A program made the position numbers and the translations under genes. The notes beneath the pieces are model-generated. The model saw nothing but the letters and a program-made list of their open reading frames with translations, was not told the origin of the DNA and did no database searches. From Atopsyche davidsoni (taxonomy: Eukaryota > Arthropoda > Insecta > Trichoptera > Hydrobiosidae), in NCBI GenBank assembly GCA_022113835.1, contig JAILWY010000021.1, positions 10,788,001 to 10,852,000 of the forward strand: DNA of 64,000 nt, given 5' to 3'. Below are positions 12,941 to 25,881 of the stretch, piece by piece; within the stretch, counting starts at the first letter, position 1; every line of letters begins with the position of its first letter.

Positions 12941-15480
12941 AAGGCTCTAATTTATTTTTACTAAAAGGGAAATAGAAAAACTTTTTTCGGAACGTTGGTG
13001 TTTTTGTTTGCTTGTCGTACGATTAACGACTTCCACTGAGGTTCGTAAATACGTTGCCTTATAAATGTATTAGATTTTCATTTAATATAACAGAAAACCT
13101 ATAAATTACAAATCTTTTAAAATAAAAATCAATCATGAAATCAAAAAAAAATCGACTCAAAATTGAAAATTTATTATTAATATAACTCTGTGATACTTCT
13201 TATTTAGAAATAAAAAGATATCTTTGAGCAGGGTCAGAGCATATATTACTTAAGAGTTATGTATCTAAGGTGTCCCCTGCAGGTAAGGGAAAATCATCCC
13301 TTACTTAACACTAACAGCCCCAGAAAGACAAGGGCGCAAAGCCATTCAGGATTATTTATGTTGTAATAATTACTTGTAGCAAAATCCCAAGTGAGCTTTT
13401 AGGTCCTTAGAAGTAACTGTTTAAATGTAAATTTGCATGTATATTTCAAGACACGTCACTATAAATCTTGACTCATTGTTTTTAATTTATTTAACACTAC
13501 TTACATTTAAATATTTTACCAATTTACTTGTCCCATGCTGATATCATACTCTTAAAAAATATTTTACAAGCAAAGTGGAAGTAGAGGGAAAATTTTGCTA
13601 TCAAATGAGAAAACCGCCATATAAATCTTAGTGTTCTCAAGACAACTGGCGATATCAAGAAAGTTTGTGTTAAAAAGCAACTTTGGTGGCAGAACAATAC
13701 TTCGTAAGCTCTGTTATGTTTGGCGTATCCGAGGGTGCTATAAAAAGCACTAAAAATATACGCACGAGGCTTCCAGGGAATACCGAATATCAAATGGAAA
13801 CATAAATTGTAGAATATCTCAAAAATTACCAGACACTACAAAATGGTTCTAAAAAAAGACTTAAAGATGGTAACTAGATAAGTATCATAAAGCTTTTTAT
13901 AGTTTTCCCGTGAAAAAAATTCATATCTAAATTTCGTAAAACCACTAAATGAAACGACATTTTGATGTATTAATTTCAGAAAAAAATAATTAATTATTTA
14001 AATAAATATAAAAATATATTCATATCGAGGTAGATTTTAATTAAACATAAAAATGCTCATTTATAAAAAAAAATATGTTACGCAAACACAATAACTTTTT
14101 TTATTTTATACCATTCATTTTGGTTCAAAATACTTAATAAAAACAAACACAATACAAATTAAATTTTTTTTATTTATAAAAATTATTGCTCGATGCCAAA
14201 TCAATTTTTGTTTGATTTCAATAGAAGTATTTTTTATTGTTAAAACCAATATTTACTACTAAAATAAAACCATTATTCTTTGACATGATTTATTATTTAT
14301 TTGCAAAGCCTTCAAATTATTTTGATCAAAGACTATTGATAAATTTTATTTAACAAAAACGAAAATATTTTTTTAAATAATTGCTATTGATAAGAGTTTG
14401 GCCATATTTAACTTAGTACATTTCTGAGTGATTTGAATGGATATATAGTTAAATCTTAGATCTCAATCAATATAAAAGCCTAACTTACTCTCTCACAAAG
14501 ACTTAGGCAATGCTAGCAATGGCAAACGAACGTCTCGTAGTAAGAAGACAAGAATATTCTTCTCCATATCCGCTATAAATAATCTTCACTCGCCTGCCAT
14601 ATGATCAATTACTAAAAACCAGGGTAGGAACTTGATAGATTGGTTTTCTTAGAATAGAAGTTCATACCCATTGGGCGTACATAATATAGGCTCTCTAAGC
14701 TCCTCCGGATCAATAGGTGACCGAGTAACATAAAAACTTTTATATTTTAGGGATTTTCAGAAGGTACCTAAGGCTTATAAGTTTGGGGGTTGTAGTTGTT
14801 CACGTCTCCGGTCTTAGCCAGGACCAGTTTTCAGCGTGATCTCTCGGGGTTCCTCGCTTCAAAAGAAAAGTAGTACGTAATAAAACAAATATTTTAACAA
14901 AAATAAATATGTCTATAATATTATTTGCGCAAAACAAATTTCTGGGCAAAAAAATGACATCTTAGTTATATTATAAATTCTGATTTTTAGACAAACGACA
15001 AGGTAAAACTTTTTAATGAAATAATTCGGTTACGAAACTTTTCGATAAGCATGGCTTTATATATAGGCGAAAATATGTTGTAATTTGTATTAAACTTTCA
15101 ATGATAATACCAAGAAAAGCAGCTGTGACGTGTCCTAATGCCATGCACTCAATTTCTTATAACACTAGACCTTTTTTTGAAGATGGATCTAGTACAGGAG
15201 CCAAAACATCGTAATCTAATAAATAAACGCGAAAAAAACATTCACGATGACACCCGCTGAAGTGTTTTATAGATCGTTTAATATTTAATTTGTCAACGGA
15301 CTCACTCATTGCCATATAGGGACATGCTTCAAAAATGTAAACACAGATACTTCTAGGCTGCTAGGCCATATCAAAGCACCCAGAAAATCTTTAAATCATG
15401 GCCTTCTTGTCATTTATCAATCTGAAGTCCATTTGAATGTTAAATCCGGGATTTCTTTTAAAAGCGATAGCTTAGACTCC
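12941..15480. other. AT-rich stretch, nothing recognised
   Basis: No exon-like segment with splice borders was found. A few moderately complex patches (13,240-13,350; 14,560-14,860) may be old decayed repeats, but I could not assign them. Confidence 0.5.
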
Positions 15481-16050
15481 CTTTAATCCTCTCGAGAGGC
15501 GCCCCTACCCCCGAGGACCCCGAGTGCCCGAGGCAATGAGTCGATCACAATAAATAGCCTGCAATATATCCCCCTCCCCACCCTGTTAAGTTTGTTACGG
15601 CTGGAGAGATATAAAATGTACTGTAAACATCGCTCCAGCCCCGCAATCCAAAATTGATTGGATACATGATCCAGTTGCAAATGAATCCTGCATGTTTTAG
15701 TGGCGTTCAATCGTATCGCTTCTACCTTCCAAATTTATTACACCAATTACCATCAACGTCATTATCGCGCAGCACAAGACGCATTGTTCTATTACCGTAA
15801 TTCTGAAAGGCGTGTACTTTGGAATCACTTTTGGCAAAGTTCTCGTGTTTTTTTTTCGGTATTGTGTTTATTAAGCAATATTCTTCACATGTTCTCTTTT
15901 GCGCTGGAGAAGCCATCGAACTCCGGGCCATTAATTCTCGTACTGGATAATGGACCGATTTACGTCCCACGGCGAAACATTTCACCATTTCTCTCCTTAT
16001 TAAATTATCCCCGATGGGAAAACATGCATCAATCTATTTAGCGCACCCAC
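15480..16050. other. Complex unique block open on both strands
   Basis: A ~113-codon plus frame and an 88-codon minus frame overlap at about 15,700-16,040. Neither resembles a protein family or has codon-like texture. Low stop density on both strands with complex, ATTA-rich sequence suggests a non-coding element under constraint rather than a gene. Conservation was not tested. Confidence 0.3.
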
Positions 16051-16859
16051 ACATATACGGAAGTTTGCTTTTGCCCTATTCTTAACATATAATGGAATAG
16101 TTCTGTTTGTATTGTTTGCTGAGGTTCGGTTTGTGCTGCGTAGCTCTGAGCTAACTACAGTCAATTCGTAATAAAATTACAACTTTTTCTGGTTAGGCTT
16201 GGCTGACAGGAAGAATATACAGGGTGGCTCTTGTCTTGTTACAAACATAATATTATTACATAAAAAAAGCTCTTATTATACTCAAAGCAAAGTAAAAGTA
16301 AACAGTATGGTATACGAACCCACACCATTATGTTACTATAATTGAGTGAGAATTAAAATTATATTATGCACGTGCGGGATCGATGTGTAAAGTTTTTGGT
16401 AGACAAATTACGTTGTCACCCACCTGCGTTCCAAAAAAAGGCATTTTAAGTTGTTTCATCTGTGAATCGAGGACCTAAAAATATATCAAATACACAATAA
16501 ACCTCCACTGATGAAGTTGAGTGCAAGATGAGTTGTTGCGCTTTGGGAAAAATATACTGAAGGGTAGTGTCTTTATGCAGGCACATCTTTGTAGTTTTAT
16601 TTTAATTTCAAAAAGTATTATCATATGTGAAAAACTATGAATGAAGCATGTGTGAAACATCAGACACACTTCTCACGGCGTAGACATATCAATGGGGGTG
16701 AGAATTACTTATTCCTTTGTTATACGCTTCCGTTCTAAGGCAGTAATTAATTCGCAGTAAGTTGATTAGATCCGTTGTAATCTTGTATTTAATCAGCCCC
16801 GGCAACTCGATCCCATCAATCACGCTAATTTTGATTTACAAACTATAGTAAAATGAAGC

Positions 16860-16975
16860 TATAGTAATGCACGTGCCACGACCCCGGAATCAGGGCTCCA
16901 GGGGGGCTCTCGTGTCACGGGGGCCCTCCCTGCAGTAATCGTGGCCGAGCCGCCCCGTGCCGTAGTACGTGTCCG
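16860..16975. other. GC-rich block with CACGTG
   Basis: A short GC-rich island stands in AT-rich DNA. It starts at a CACGTG E-box (16,870), has runs of C and G, and ends near a TACGTG. It could be regulatory. No start codon with a usable exon structure was seen. Confidence 0.3.
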
Positions 16976-18966
16976 AAATATGTTTAACTCAGTAAACGAG
17001 GTAACACTGAAAAAGAAACGTGACAACAATAAACAAAAAACTCCAACCCTTGTGCTTAAAAAAAAAACGGGGGAGCTACATGAGTCAGCCCGTAACTGTC
17101 CGCCCTTAAATTCTTTTTTAGATTAGAATTTTATAAAAAATTCTGTTCATAAAAACTAGCAAACTCATTCGTAGGCTTTCTCGCGTTATTTATTCTTTGA
17201 CCTTTGGAAGAACTGAACTTTTTGTTCTACGTTTTGCAAAAACATCAATAGAAAAAAATGCTTACATTTATTAAAATATATTTGGTGAAATTCTTTTCAA
17301 AGGAAGCTTCATCGATTTTTTTTATTTATTTAATCTTTACATCGAGGTTAATACTTATCCAAATAAATGAAGTACAACCTTAGCGATTTTGAATATAATT
17401 TTTAGGCGATAAATTTTTTTATATCATGAAAAGACAAAAGCGCTTCTTGTCAATGGGCGTGCTTCTAATTACTTCTTAATAAAATTTCGAATAGTTTACA
17501 TTCAAAAACTTTTAAAGATCAGATATCATTCAGTCCACACTATTATTTTTATTTTTTAATAGCTTTTTTGACTAACTATTTCTAATATAGCAATATTTTC
17601 AGCTGAATGAATATATTTATTTTATCCATTACAATTTTTATATTTTAAAGTAAATTAATTCCATGCTTAAAAACCATTTATTTTACTAAGAATAACATTT
17701 TGTCGGTCATTTTGGCCAGTGTTTGTTTTTCAAGAAATATAATACTTAAAATAAAATATCAGATTCAGTAAGCACCATCTTAAAATGTCAAATCGTTTTC
17801 ATCAATTATTAAATGTAAAAAAAATATCAATGTACAAGGATAATAACAAAAATAGTTGATGTAATGCTAATGATTTTTCATCAAGTGCTGATCCTGAAAG
17901 AGAGAACTCATAACAAGAAGTAAGCACCAATAAGTTAGTAACTCCGACGAGAAATAAAGTAGTCTATATTTGTTTCTACCATTATTCTACCAAAACTGAA
18001 CAAGGATTAACCGGGAAAACTCCTTAATGCTTTAGTTGGAGTCAAACTATGTTTTATATACGAATACCAACATTTTTACAGTAAACCCGTATAAAAGTAA
18101 GGAAAACTTCAGAATAATCATGATAAACCCAATCTCCAACTCTTCTTTACAATCGAACATTAAAAGGTTTTTCGATTTCTTTGAATTTGTTTTCAAAAAT
18201 AATTGAAAGAATATATTCCTGAAAACTTTTCCAAAGAGAACAAGTTAGTCTCCCATAAATACACATACAAAGCGAAGTTACATTTATATCCTTTGAACAA
18301 TACGAATAGGTTTTATTTCGTATGTGCAGAGAAACTCTCGCTCTAAAGACAAGTTATAGTTAGCAGTAAACACTAGAAGTCTCGCACTGCATCTAAAATG
18401 TAAATAATTTAACCTGAGCTTATTTCATATGCTTTGATAAAAATATAGGTTTTAAATAAATCACCTTTATAAAGTTTTCTGCTAAATGTAAAATATCTAA
18501 CAATTTCTTTTAAATTAAACCAGTTATTGATTTAATCCCTCCTCGCTCTCTCCATTCTGTTACTTGTGCATGGCTGCTATTCTGTGCCCTGGGCGTGTGT
18601 AAAGAATCGGTAAAGGAGAAGTGGACTTGGAATGATTGTGAAGAAATGTGCTCTGGGAGTACCTTGTCAAGGTAAAGGGGTACCTGCTATTGATTGTGTA
18701 GCTTGCTGCAGAAGAAGTTTTAAATCTAAACGCCAGAGCTTTGTAAGTAAAAGGTTTATATTTGTAGTATAGACTTTTCCTTCCAATATAAAACTGCGGT
18801 CTAGAAGGAGCTGGGCATTCACTGGTTCAAGGCTCAGCATGAGTATATGCTCAGTAAAATGGTTTCCAGCCTCCGCTAAGGAGAGGCACTAGATGAAGAT
18901 GAAGATTTACTCAATTCATAATAAATGTTCAATATGTTCACAATGTGTACATCTAATACACTATAC
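16976..18966. other. AT-rich stretch with an unassigned block near 18.5-18.9 kb
   Basis: Mostly AT-rich filler. About 18,540-18,890, just before the mariner remnant, is more complex and GC-richer and may be flanking or nested repeat DNA. No protein similarity was recognised. Confidence 0.4.
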
Positions 18967-19571
18967 GAGATTGACTACCTGGGGAAGGGGAAAACGATCA
19001 CAGGGCTCTACTATGCCGAATTTTTGGGCCAATTCGACGCCGAATTACAGAAAAAACGGCCCCATTTGGCGAAGAAAAGAGTACTCTTCCACCTTGTCTT
19101 CCACTGGCTCACACCTCCGTCGTTTCCACGGCCAAATTGGTCGAATTGCACTACGAACTGTTCCCCCATCCACCGTATTCTCCAGATTTGGCCCTGTGCG
19201 ATTTTTTTTGTTTCCAAACTTGAAAAAATCACTCGCCGGGCAGAAATTTAAGTCGAATGAGGAGGTCATCGCCGCCACGGAGGCCAACTTCGCAGACTTC
19301 GAGAAAACGTATTTTTCAGATGGGTTAAAGAAGTTGGAGCATCGCTGGGTCAAGTGTATCTTTTCGCCACTTTTCCAAAATTTTCGTTTTTCTTTTGTAG
19401 GCTAAGTATTTATCGGACCGCCCTCGTATCTTAGCCTTTTTGCTCCCAATTCTGTATTTTCAGTTGAGGCAACTTTTGGTGAGGTGCACTTTTTACTGAC
19501 ACTAGAGTTTTATTAGCGCAAAATTTTCGTTTTTCTTTTGTAGGCTACGTACTTATCGGACCGCCCTTGTA
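18967..19571 (+). pseudogene. Mariner transposase remnant (C-terminal half)
   Basis: Across two frames the translation reads as mariner transposase: 'DYLGKGKTITG' (from 18973), then 'HPPYSPDLALCDFF', then 'LAGQKFKSNEEVIAATEA' and 'YFSDGLKKLEHRWVKCI' (about 19,230-19,360). The N-terminal DNA-binding half is missing, at least one frameshift interrupts the frame, and the expected second catalytic Asp codon (DNAP-type motif near 19,090) is lost. The element ends in CGGACCGCCCT(C/T)GTA, resembling mariner inverted ends. A 53-bp 3'-end segment occurs twice (19376-19428 and 19519-19571), so two broken copies may be nested. Inactive. Confidence 0.88.
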
Positions 19572-22124
19572 TATAATATAAGGTGTATTGGATACCAAGA
19601 AAGTCGCACAGTGAAGACAAGTTACAGTACGTGAGGCAGTGCCTTCAAATAATGCGGCCTGACAGTTGGCACGGGAGCTCCTCCTTGTGGAAACTTGGCA
19701 GCTCGGCCAAGGGACGTCGCCATTCCGCACAGTTACGGTCCCAAACAACTTCCCGTGCTGAGCGCTTGTCAGCAGAGGGAGAACCGTGGGGGAGTTATAT
19801 TCAATGAGAAGACTCTAAGCTCCGATGAATTATCACTTTCAATTTAATTTAAATTCATATAAAAATACCTTTTTTCAAAGTGATCAAATTCAAACAAAAA
19901 TTTTACCAGACTGCCCAAAGACTTCCAAACGGTTTTCACACAAAAAAATGAGAGGTCTTATTTTTTGTCTCAACTAAAATTATTTTTATTAAAATAACAA
20001 TGTCTGCTTAGTGAGGTTTTTGCTTATTTGTTAAACTTTTACATGTGTTCGTAGGCTTTGGCAGCCGCCTTTATTAGATTATTTGGTCACGTCAGACTGA
20101 AGACTGAAAATTTCAAGCAACTCAACACCCAAGGAACCAAATCATCTAATAGAGCATCTAAATAATTGTACTATAGTCGTAAACTCACATTTCTATATTT
20201 TTAATAAAAAAACTAATATTCAAAGAAATTGTTTTTATTTATTTTTATACATATTTTATATTTAGTTAATTGTCTATAACAACTGTTATAATTTATTTAT
20301 TTTTTCCATGTATATATGAATAAATAACAGGGGTGTAATCGAAGATAAAGTACGCTTTTTAATTCATTAGAGTTACGTATTTGTACATTATATTAATAAA
20401 TAAGTTTGCCAGTAAATGTACATAATAATTATCTCTGAGTGGTTCGGTGTGAATAAATACTAACTTATCGAATTGTAAAGGTTTCACAAGTTCATGTAAA
20501 ATTTAAACCTGCTCTTAGGCTGATTGCATTTACTGGACGATAAAAATGGGATATCTACAAGATTAAAAAGTTAATAAAGTATAAAACAACCTATCTTCTT
20601 AAATTACACAATAAATAATATATATATTTATATATGTTGTAAATTATTATTATGTGAAGAGATATGTAGCATGTGTGTCCTGTTTTCTTGTTTTCCTAAC
20701 TCAGTATACGTCCACAAAGCCCGGTGATACATAAAATAATAAAATCCTGCCGAGGGGGAGGAGAGAAAATAGTTTCTCATCAAAGATCCGGACCAATCTT
20801 CATTTACGACTAGGCGGTAGCGCCACATTTAGTACTACAAAAACACCCTTAAACATCTTACACGAATCCCTCCAGCCTTTCGTATATCAAAATACCACTC
20901 TACGATTGTAAGTATTTTTGTCTTGTCATTTTGAGTGTGGATATTATTTGTTTACAAATTTCCAAGAACATATTTAAAGACTTATCTTTTAGGAACTCAC
21001 AAATTATGTAAATTACCTGAAATCGACTCACAAGTCTTCTACAAACAACAAATCGGTTAGCATTCCAGGATATAAAAAAATATAATTTCGAAGTTCAAAA
21101 CCAAATAAAATATATTTTTTATATAAGCCATATTTATATTTTAGAAGAAGATGCATAAATTTATTTTTGTTACTGTTTCTATATTTTTAATTTTCACATT
21201 TACATCGATGTTTCCAATTTTTGTTCTAATAAATAAAACAGTACAAATTATTATTCCCATAAATTAATATTTATATTTGTGATAAAAAAATATCAAATTA
21301 TTTACGTAACCAGGGAGCATATTATGTTAGCAAAGTTTCGTTTTTTTTTTTATGTTCTTTTAATTTAGTTCTCATACGGGGACCATTTCTAGGGTGAATA
21401 TATTTCAAATTTCTGAAGATTGCTATAGTACAAGGACCAAAACTAAAAGCAAAAAAAAATATTAGTTTAAAAACATATTCATTTATTATAGGATAGATTT
21501 TTTAAAAAGGTTTTTTTTATAATAAAACAATGTGAGAACAACAACCGCAAATTCGAAGTTTAATTTATTACAACATATTATTTTAAGCTTTTTGAATAAC
21601 AGCGTATTTCCGGAGATAAATTTTCGGGTAAATTATAAATATTCTGCCTCATTTTGCGCATTTTTCGACACAAATACCTGAACTAAAAGCCCTCGGGTGG
21701 CAAGAGTGACAGGCTAAAGTATGTTCGCTCTTTCGGGGCTCTAAGTGGCCCCAAGTGTTTGACCGTCAAAAGCCTGTTGAGGGGGCTTCCAGCCGAGCAG
21801 GGGGTGTATCATGAATATTTTAAATGCCAAGAATGCAAGTACCTCATACAGAAGATTATTGCCAACTCTTTCATTGTATTTGACCACACTCCATAAAAAT
21901 ATTTTATACATTTACCCATATTTTTTAAAAAACGATACATTACTCACCTTTAGTATTGCTGCCATTTTTGAAATTTTTTTGTTCGGGTATTTTCGAAATG
22001 CTAATATATTTAGCTCATACTTAATAAATAATTTTTATCCACTCAAAAACATGTCAAACCAAAAATTGTCAGTTTTTAAAAATTGTACTTTTTAGTCAGC
22101 TTTTTTTGAAGATTTATGAGGTTT
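19572..22124. other. AT-rich non-coding DNA with one GC-richer block
   Basis: No supported gene. About 19,600-19,800 is GC-richer with a 74-codon plus frame that matches no family I know and may be transposon flank. About 21,640-21,815 is a complex GC-rich block containing TTTGACCGTCAAA, a short inverted motif, and could be regulatory. The remainder is AT-rich. Confidence 0.4.
20045..20155. repeat. Foldback repeat, copy 1 (20.05-kb type)
   Basis: It starts TGTTCGTAGGCTTTG and ends CAAGGAACCAAATCATCTAA. The first third (GATTATTTGGT) is partly complementary to the end (ACCAAATCATC), so the copy can fold. A diverged copy with the same two ends lies at 29,845-29,995. Family not recognised. Confidence 0.5.
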
Positions 22125-22860
22125 TATTAATATATGTCTATTTTGTGGATTGAACGTCAATCAAGTGCGTTTTATTTACCTTTACAGGCTTGTATTACTT
22201 ACTAATATGATTAGGCATATTTTAAAGAAACTCTCCGAGAGTTTCTTTAAATCATTTTCAATATGTTTTATTATTAAATGTGTATTTTTTGATTAACGTC
22301 AATCAGATGCGTATTTATTACCCATTACGGGTTTATTAGGTTGTTTAATATGATTAGGCACATCAGTTCATACATAGAAGATGATTTAAAGAAACTCTCA
22401 GAAAAATATCATCGTGGTTTGTGTGGAATTTGAACCCACATCCCCTGGCTTACATGGCCGGTGTACTAACCCTTGAACTAACGAATCACTTCCGTTTTTC
22501 GAGAATTTTTAACAATCATACTCTACATATGAACCAATGTGCCCAGGACAACCAATATTTAGTGATTTGCAAGCACTGGACTTTTTGAACAAAGTAACAA
22601 GTGAAGCGATTTTAGTCCCATCTGGATATTATTTTTAAAATCAATTAATTTAGCCAAGACGCGCACCATCATATACATATGTCTATTTTTTGATTAACGT
22701 CAATCAGATGCATATTTATTACCCATTACGGGTTTATTATATTATTACAAATATGATTAGGCACATTAGTTCATACATAGAAGATGATTTAAAGAAACTC
22801 TTTTTTTTGAGATTTTCTTTAAATCATTTTCTATGTATGAACCTTATCATATTAGTAATA
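22125..22860 (-). mobile_element. Composite foldback SINE
   Basis: Three pieces of the SINE are juxtaposed. At 22,134-22,270 an antisense tail meets its own inverse at a short palindrome (about 22,214-22,245). At about 22,280-22,670 lies a near-full antisense element with a decayed B box (GTGGAATTTGAACCCACA region). At 22,685-22,855 a second tail folds back on itself, with imperfect ~30-nt arms starting GTTCATACATAGAA around a T-run. This is the same hairpin-plus-full-element order as the 10- and 43-kb copies, in a diverged subfamily. A target duplication is not convincing here. Confidence 0.7.
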
Positions 22861-25195
22861 ATTTTATTATTATCAAACACTTTCCATTTCAATTGCTGAC
22901 GCATAATTTTTGTAGCGCATTTCCATGTTAGTATTAATTAATAAAAAAGTTGCATGATAACTAACTTCTACGGCGTACAGTCACCGCCTGCATTCACAAT
23001 TTTACCTAACCATATTGTGATACTTCGTTACTGCGCGCAGTGTTAATTTTTAAAACAACAACAAGTATTAACTTCGCTGCAGAATTCCCAGAGAGATTTA
23101 TAGGGGTGAGCTTGGCTTCCCGGGGTAGCGGAAGGCTGTATCGTGCAACCCCCCACAGTCACGCCAGCCCAGACACTAGCGCTAAAGTCCATTACATCGC
23201 ATGTCTTCAACGTCGTTTGTTAAACTGTTCATATTTATCTTTAAAATTTCCAGAATGAGTATTGCGATGTTCGCTCCTAGTTAAACTCAAAGTTAAATTA
23301 CTGAAGGGAATTTAAACAACACTTACATTAGTAAATTTATATACAAAATGAGAGATGCTATTTTATGAATACACATAAAAACGAAAATTTTTTTTGGGCA
23401 TGTTATATCAGTGTGTGAATCTTTCATTGGCACTTGTTAAAATATAGATATTTTTTAATGCTAAATGCTAAATGCTTTTAATAATAAATATGATTAACTG
23501 TGTAAGTTTTGTGTTGTTGTATAGGTAAGTAAATATCTGTTAAACAAAAAAATTACATTTTATAAAATAATGAGTTTACGCCTTTATATCTCACAGCGTA
23601 GAACAAATAATGTACGCTATCGATTTGTTCAATGCTTTAACATTATGTGCTATAAATAATGTGTATATTGATTGTATTCATCCCATTAGTCATTCTGTAG
23701 TCAATTGTTATGTTTTATTCCAGAGTGTTTTAGAGAGTCATGGAAGGGAGTTATGTTCATATAAGTGAAAATAAAAGCCCCATTAAAATGCTTTTCCACT
23801 CAAGCTTACAACTTTGATGGAATTCTGCTCACATGTGCGACATTCTAGTAGTGACTAGTAAAATATATAGCCGAGTATACTTTTTATGTTGATTGACATG
23901 CTTGGAGCGGGAGTCACCAAGGGAAATAGGCTTGAAAGGCTGCAGGAAATATCAATTTTCCAACGACGCCATTCTCGGAGATCGCAGAAAACTCGATATA
24001 GACTTCAGCTTTCATAGAATATTGCATTTATTTAATATAATCACTTTTATTTATGGAAATACCTTTTATACTCGACGTTTATTAAATAAAAATTCCTAAC
24101 TTAATACCATTTAGATGTAATATATACATATTCTAAATAAAATATTAAAATGGAATTCCACTAAATACTCCTTTAAATTGTAATAAACCGCAATTAAAAC
24201 GAATTAATTATGCTGTAAAACCAGCCAGAGAAGATCATGTTGTTATTGAAAAGATTTAACAGCCAAAATAAAATGTAATATTTATTATTTAAATAACAAA
24301 ATTACTACGAGAAGTTATAAGGGAACCCACATACTTATATGTGGATACACTGAATAACTAAAATATACTTGTGTTAACAAAAGGAAGTCTTTAAAATTCT
24401 ACGGTGAACCTATGGACAAAAATATTCTTAGCCAATGTTTTTCAAAAACATTTATTACGTAATAAATTCTTATTTTCAGATCTGCAAAATAAAACTAAGG
24501 AGTATAGTAGTTATTGTCAAACAGCAACTATTAAACTGTACATTTGTTCTAGAACCTTCAGTTTTGGAGAGATAATACTAGTTTTTAGGGTGATTTATTT
24601 CAAAATTGTTTTGCAAAGGCATTAATAACCTGATTCAGAGGGGAGTCGTTACCAAACCACCGCCAACTTGATACAATAAAACACTCACAATTACCATTCC
24701 AAAACTTATATCCATTCTTAAACATTTTATCATACAAACTAACAGCAACATTCAACCATAAATTAAACATTGTTTAACTATGCACAATTTGAGACTTTTT
24801 CTAAGTAATTCATAATTTTCTGTGTGATTTCTTTAATTTTGGAGAAGAATAAAGAACGATGAAGAAATTTACAGTAAATTAAAAACAGCTTGAACCGGGT
24901 TCTGAGCATGCCAACTACGAAACGACGAGGCATATATAAATTAATGATATAAGTATATGATAAATAAAAATGAACTATGACTAAGACCTGAATTCAGAGA
25001 CTCGGATTCATGAAAAAGCAATCTTGTAAATTCACGGTACACAATAATTAAATATATCATCTTAATATTTTATACAGCTCCAACTGAATTCCAGCTTGCG
25101 ACCTAAACAATCGTGCCAACTTCTCAATAAAAAAAACTGGCATATCCCTGATGACTGGGCTTTGCGCTGTTGGGATCTACGTTATTATAAACACC
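22861..25195. other. Non-coding, AT-rich with one GC patch
   Basis: A complex GC-richer patch at about 23,080-23,240 has no coding features. The rest is AT-rich. No splice-bounded open frame or RNA gene was found. Confidence 0.5.
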
Positions 25196-25262
25196 GCAAC
25201 TGGAAGTCCAACTCGAAACTTGCTGGTTGGCAAGCGAGTGTGCAAGCCACTGGACTACAAGG
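25196..25262 (-). repeat. tRNA-like fragment (SINE head or tRNA pseudogene)
   Basis: On the minus strand, TAGTCCAGTGGCTTG resembles a pol III A box, and about 30 nt later AGTTTCGAGTTGG resembles a decayed B box, with 'CTCGCTTGCCAACCAGCA' between them as in an anticodon-arm region. No clean cloverleaf or intact acceptor stem was found, so it is unlikely to be a working tRNA. Confidence 0.4.
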
Positions 25263-25612
25263 GAGTTGTATCCATGATATGAGTACATGAAGACTAAGTA
25301 CGAAGTGTCTTGGGGCGTTCATTATGCATACTGATATGCAGGTTCGTCTCGTGGACGAGTCTCTGCAATGCGCTCCCATAAACCACCCGATACTGTGCAG
25401 GGGTTGCCGCCGCAAGGCTCACCTGAGCCACTGCTTTATTAGCACAATCCACCACTATGCAGGGCTTCCCATGAAACGAAATCACCATGAACCCAATTGA
25501 ATACTAAATTACAACCCATGCACCAGTTAAACGATGCCTACTACATATAACTCGAAAAATTTTCTTAATAACTCATAATTTGCCATATGATGGCTTTCGT
25601 AAAGAATATGTC

Positions 25613-25881
25613 ATCTTGTTGAGGGACAAGGCATTTGATTCGTGAAGATCCATTATTATAATGATAAAAGTACCTTTGTATTCTGTCTTCACTTTGAGTT
25701 TATTAAAATTATTTGCAGTTTATTAATTAATTGCAATTATTACTAGTTTCGACCCAATACACTGAGTCATCATCAGTTATGCATCTGATGATGACCCAGT
25801 GTATTGGGTCGAAACTAGTAATGCAAATAATTTTAATAAACTCAATGTGAAGACAAAATACAAAGGTACTTTTATCATTAT
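25613..25881 (-). mobile_element. Hammerhead-bearing foldback repeat, copy A
   Basis: Imperfect inverted arms (about 25,660-25,776 and 25,785-25,880) flank an 8-nt loop. The left arm has an extra ~18-nt insertion. Outside the left arm is the one-sided flank ending CTTGTTGAGGGACAAGGCAT, which in copies B and C sits on the right, so this copy is oppositely oriented. The arms carry sense and antisense versions of a hammerhead-like core. The architecture suggests a Penelope-like retroelement terminal-repeat fragment; this is inferred, as no reverse transcriptase is present. Confidence 0.7.
25780..25825 (+). ncRNA. Type-I hammerhead ribozyme-like motif, copy A
   Basis: Core CTGATGA at 25785-25791. 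Stem II is GACCCA (25793-25798) with TGGGTC (25805-25810) around a 6-nt loop. GAAA lies at 25811-25814. Stem III is AC/GT (25814-25815, 25818-25819) with a 2-nt loop. The predicted cleavage triplet is GTA, cutting after 25820. Stem I is TGCAT (25780-25784) with ATGCA (25821-25825). One extra U (25792) sits between the core and stem II, a departure from the textbook core that is shared by all copies. A two-base-pair stem III is known from Penelope-type hammerheads, which are thought to work as dimers. Activity untested. Confidence 0.65.

Noticed and set aside
16489..16560. Another CTGATGA with possible hammerhead context (near 16,508)
   Set aside because: No complementary stem II and no GAAA in the right place, so it is a chance heptamer.
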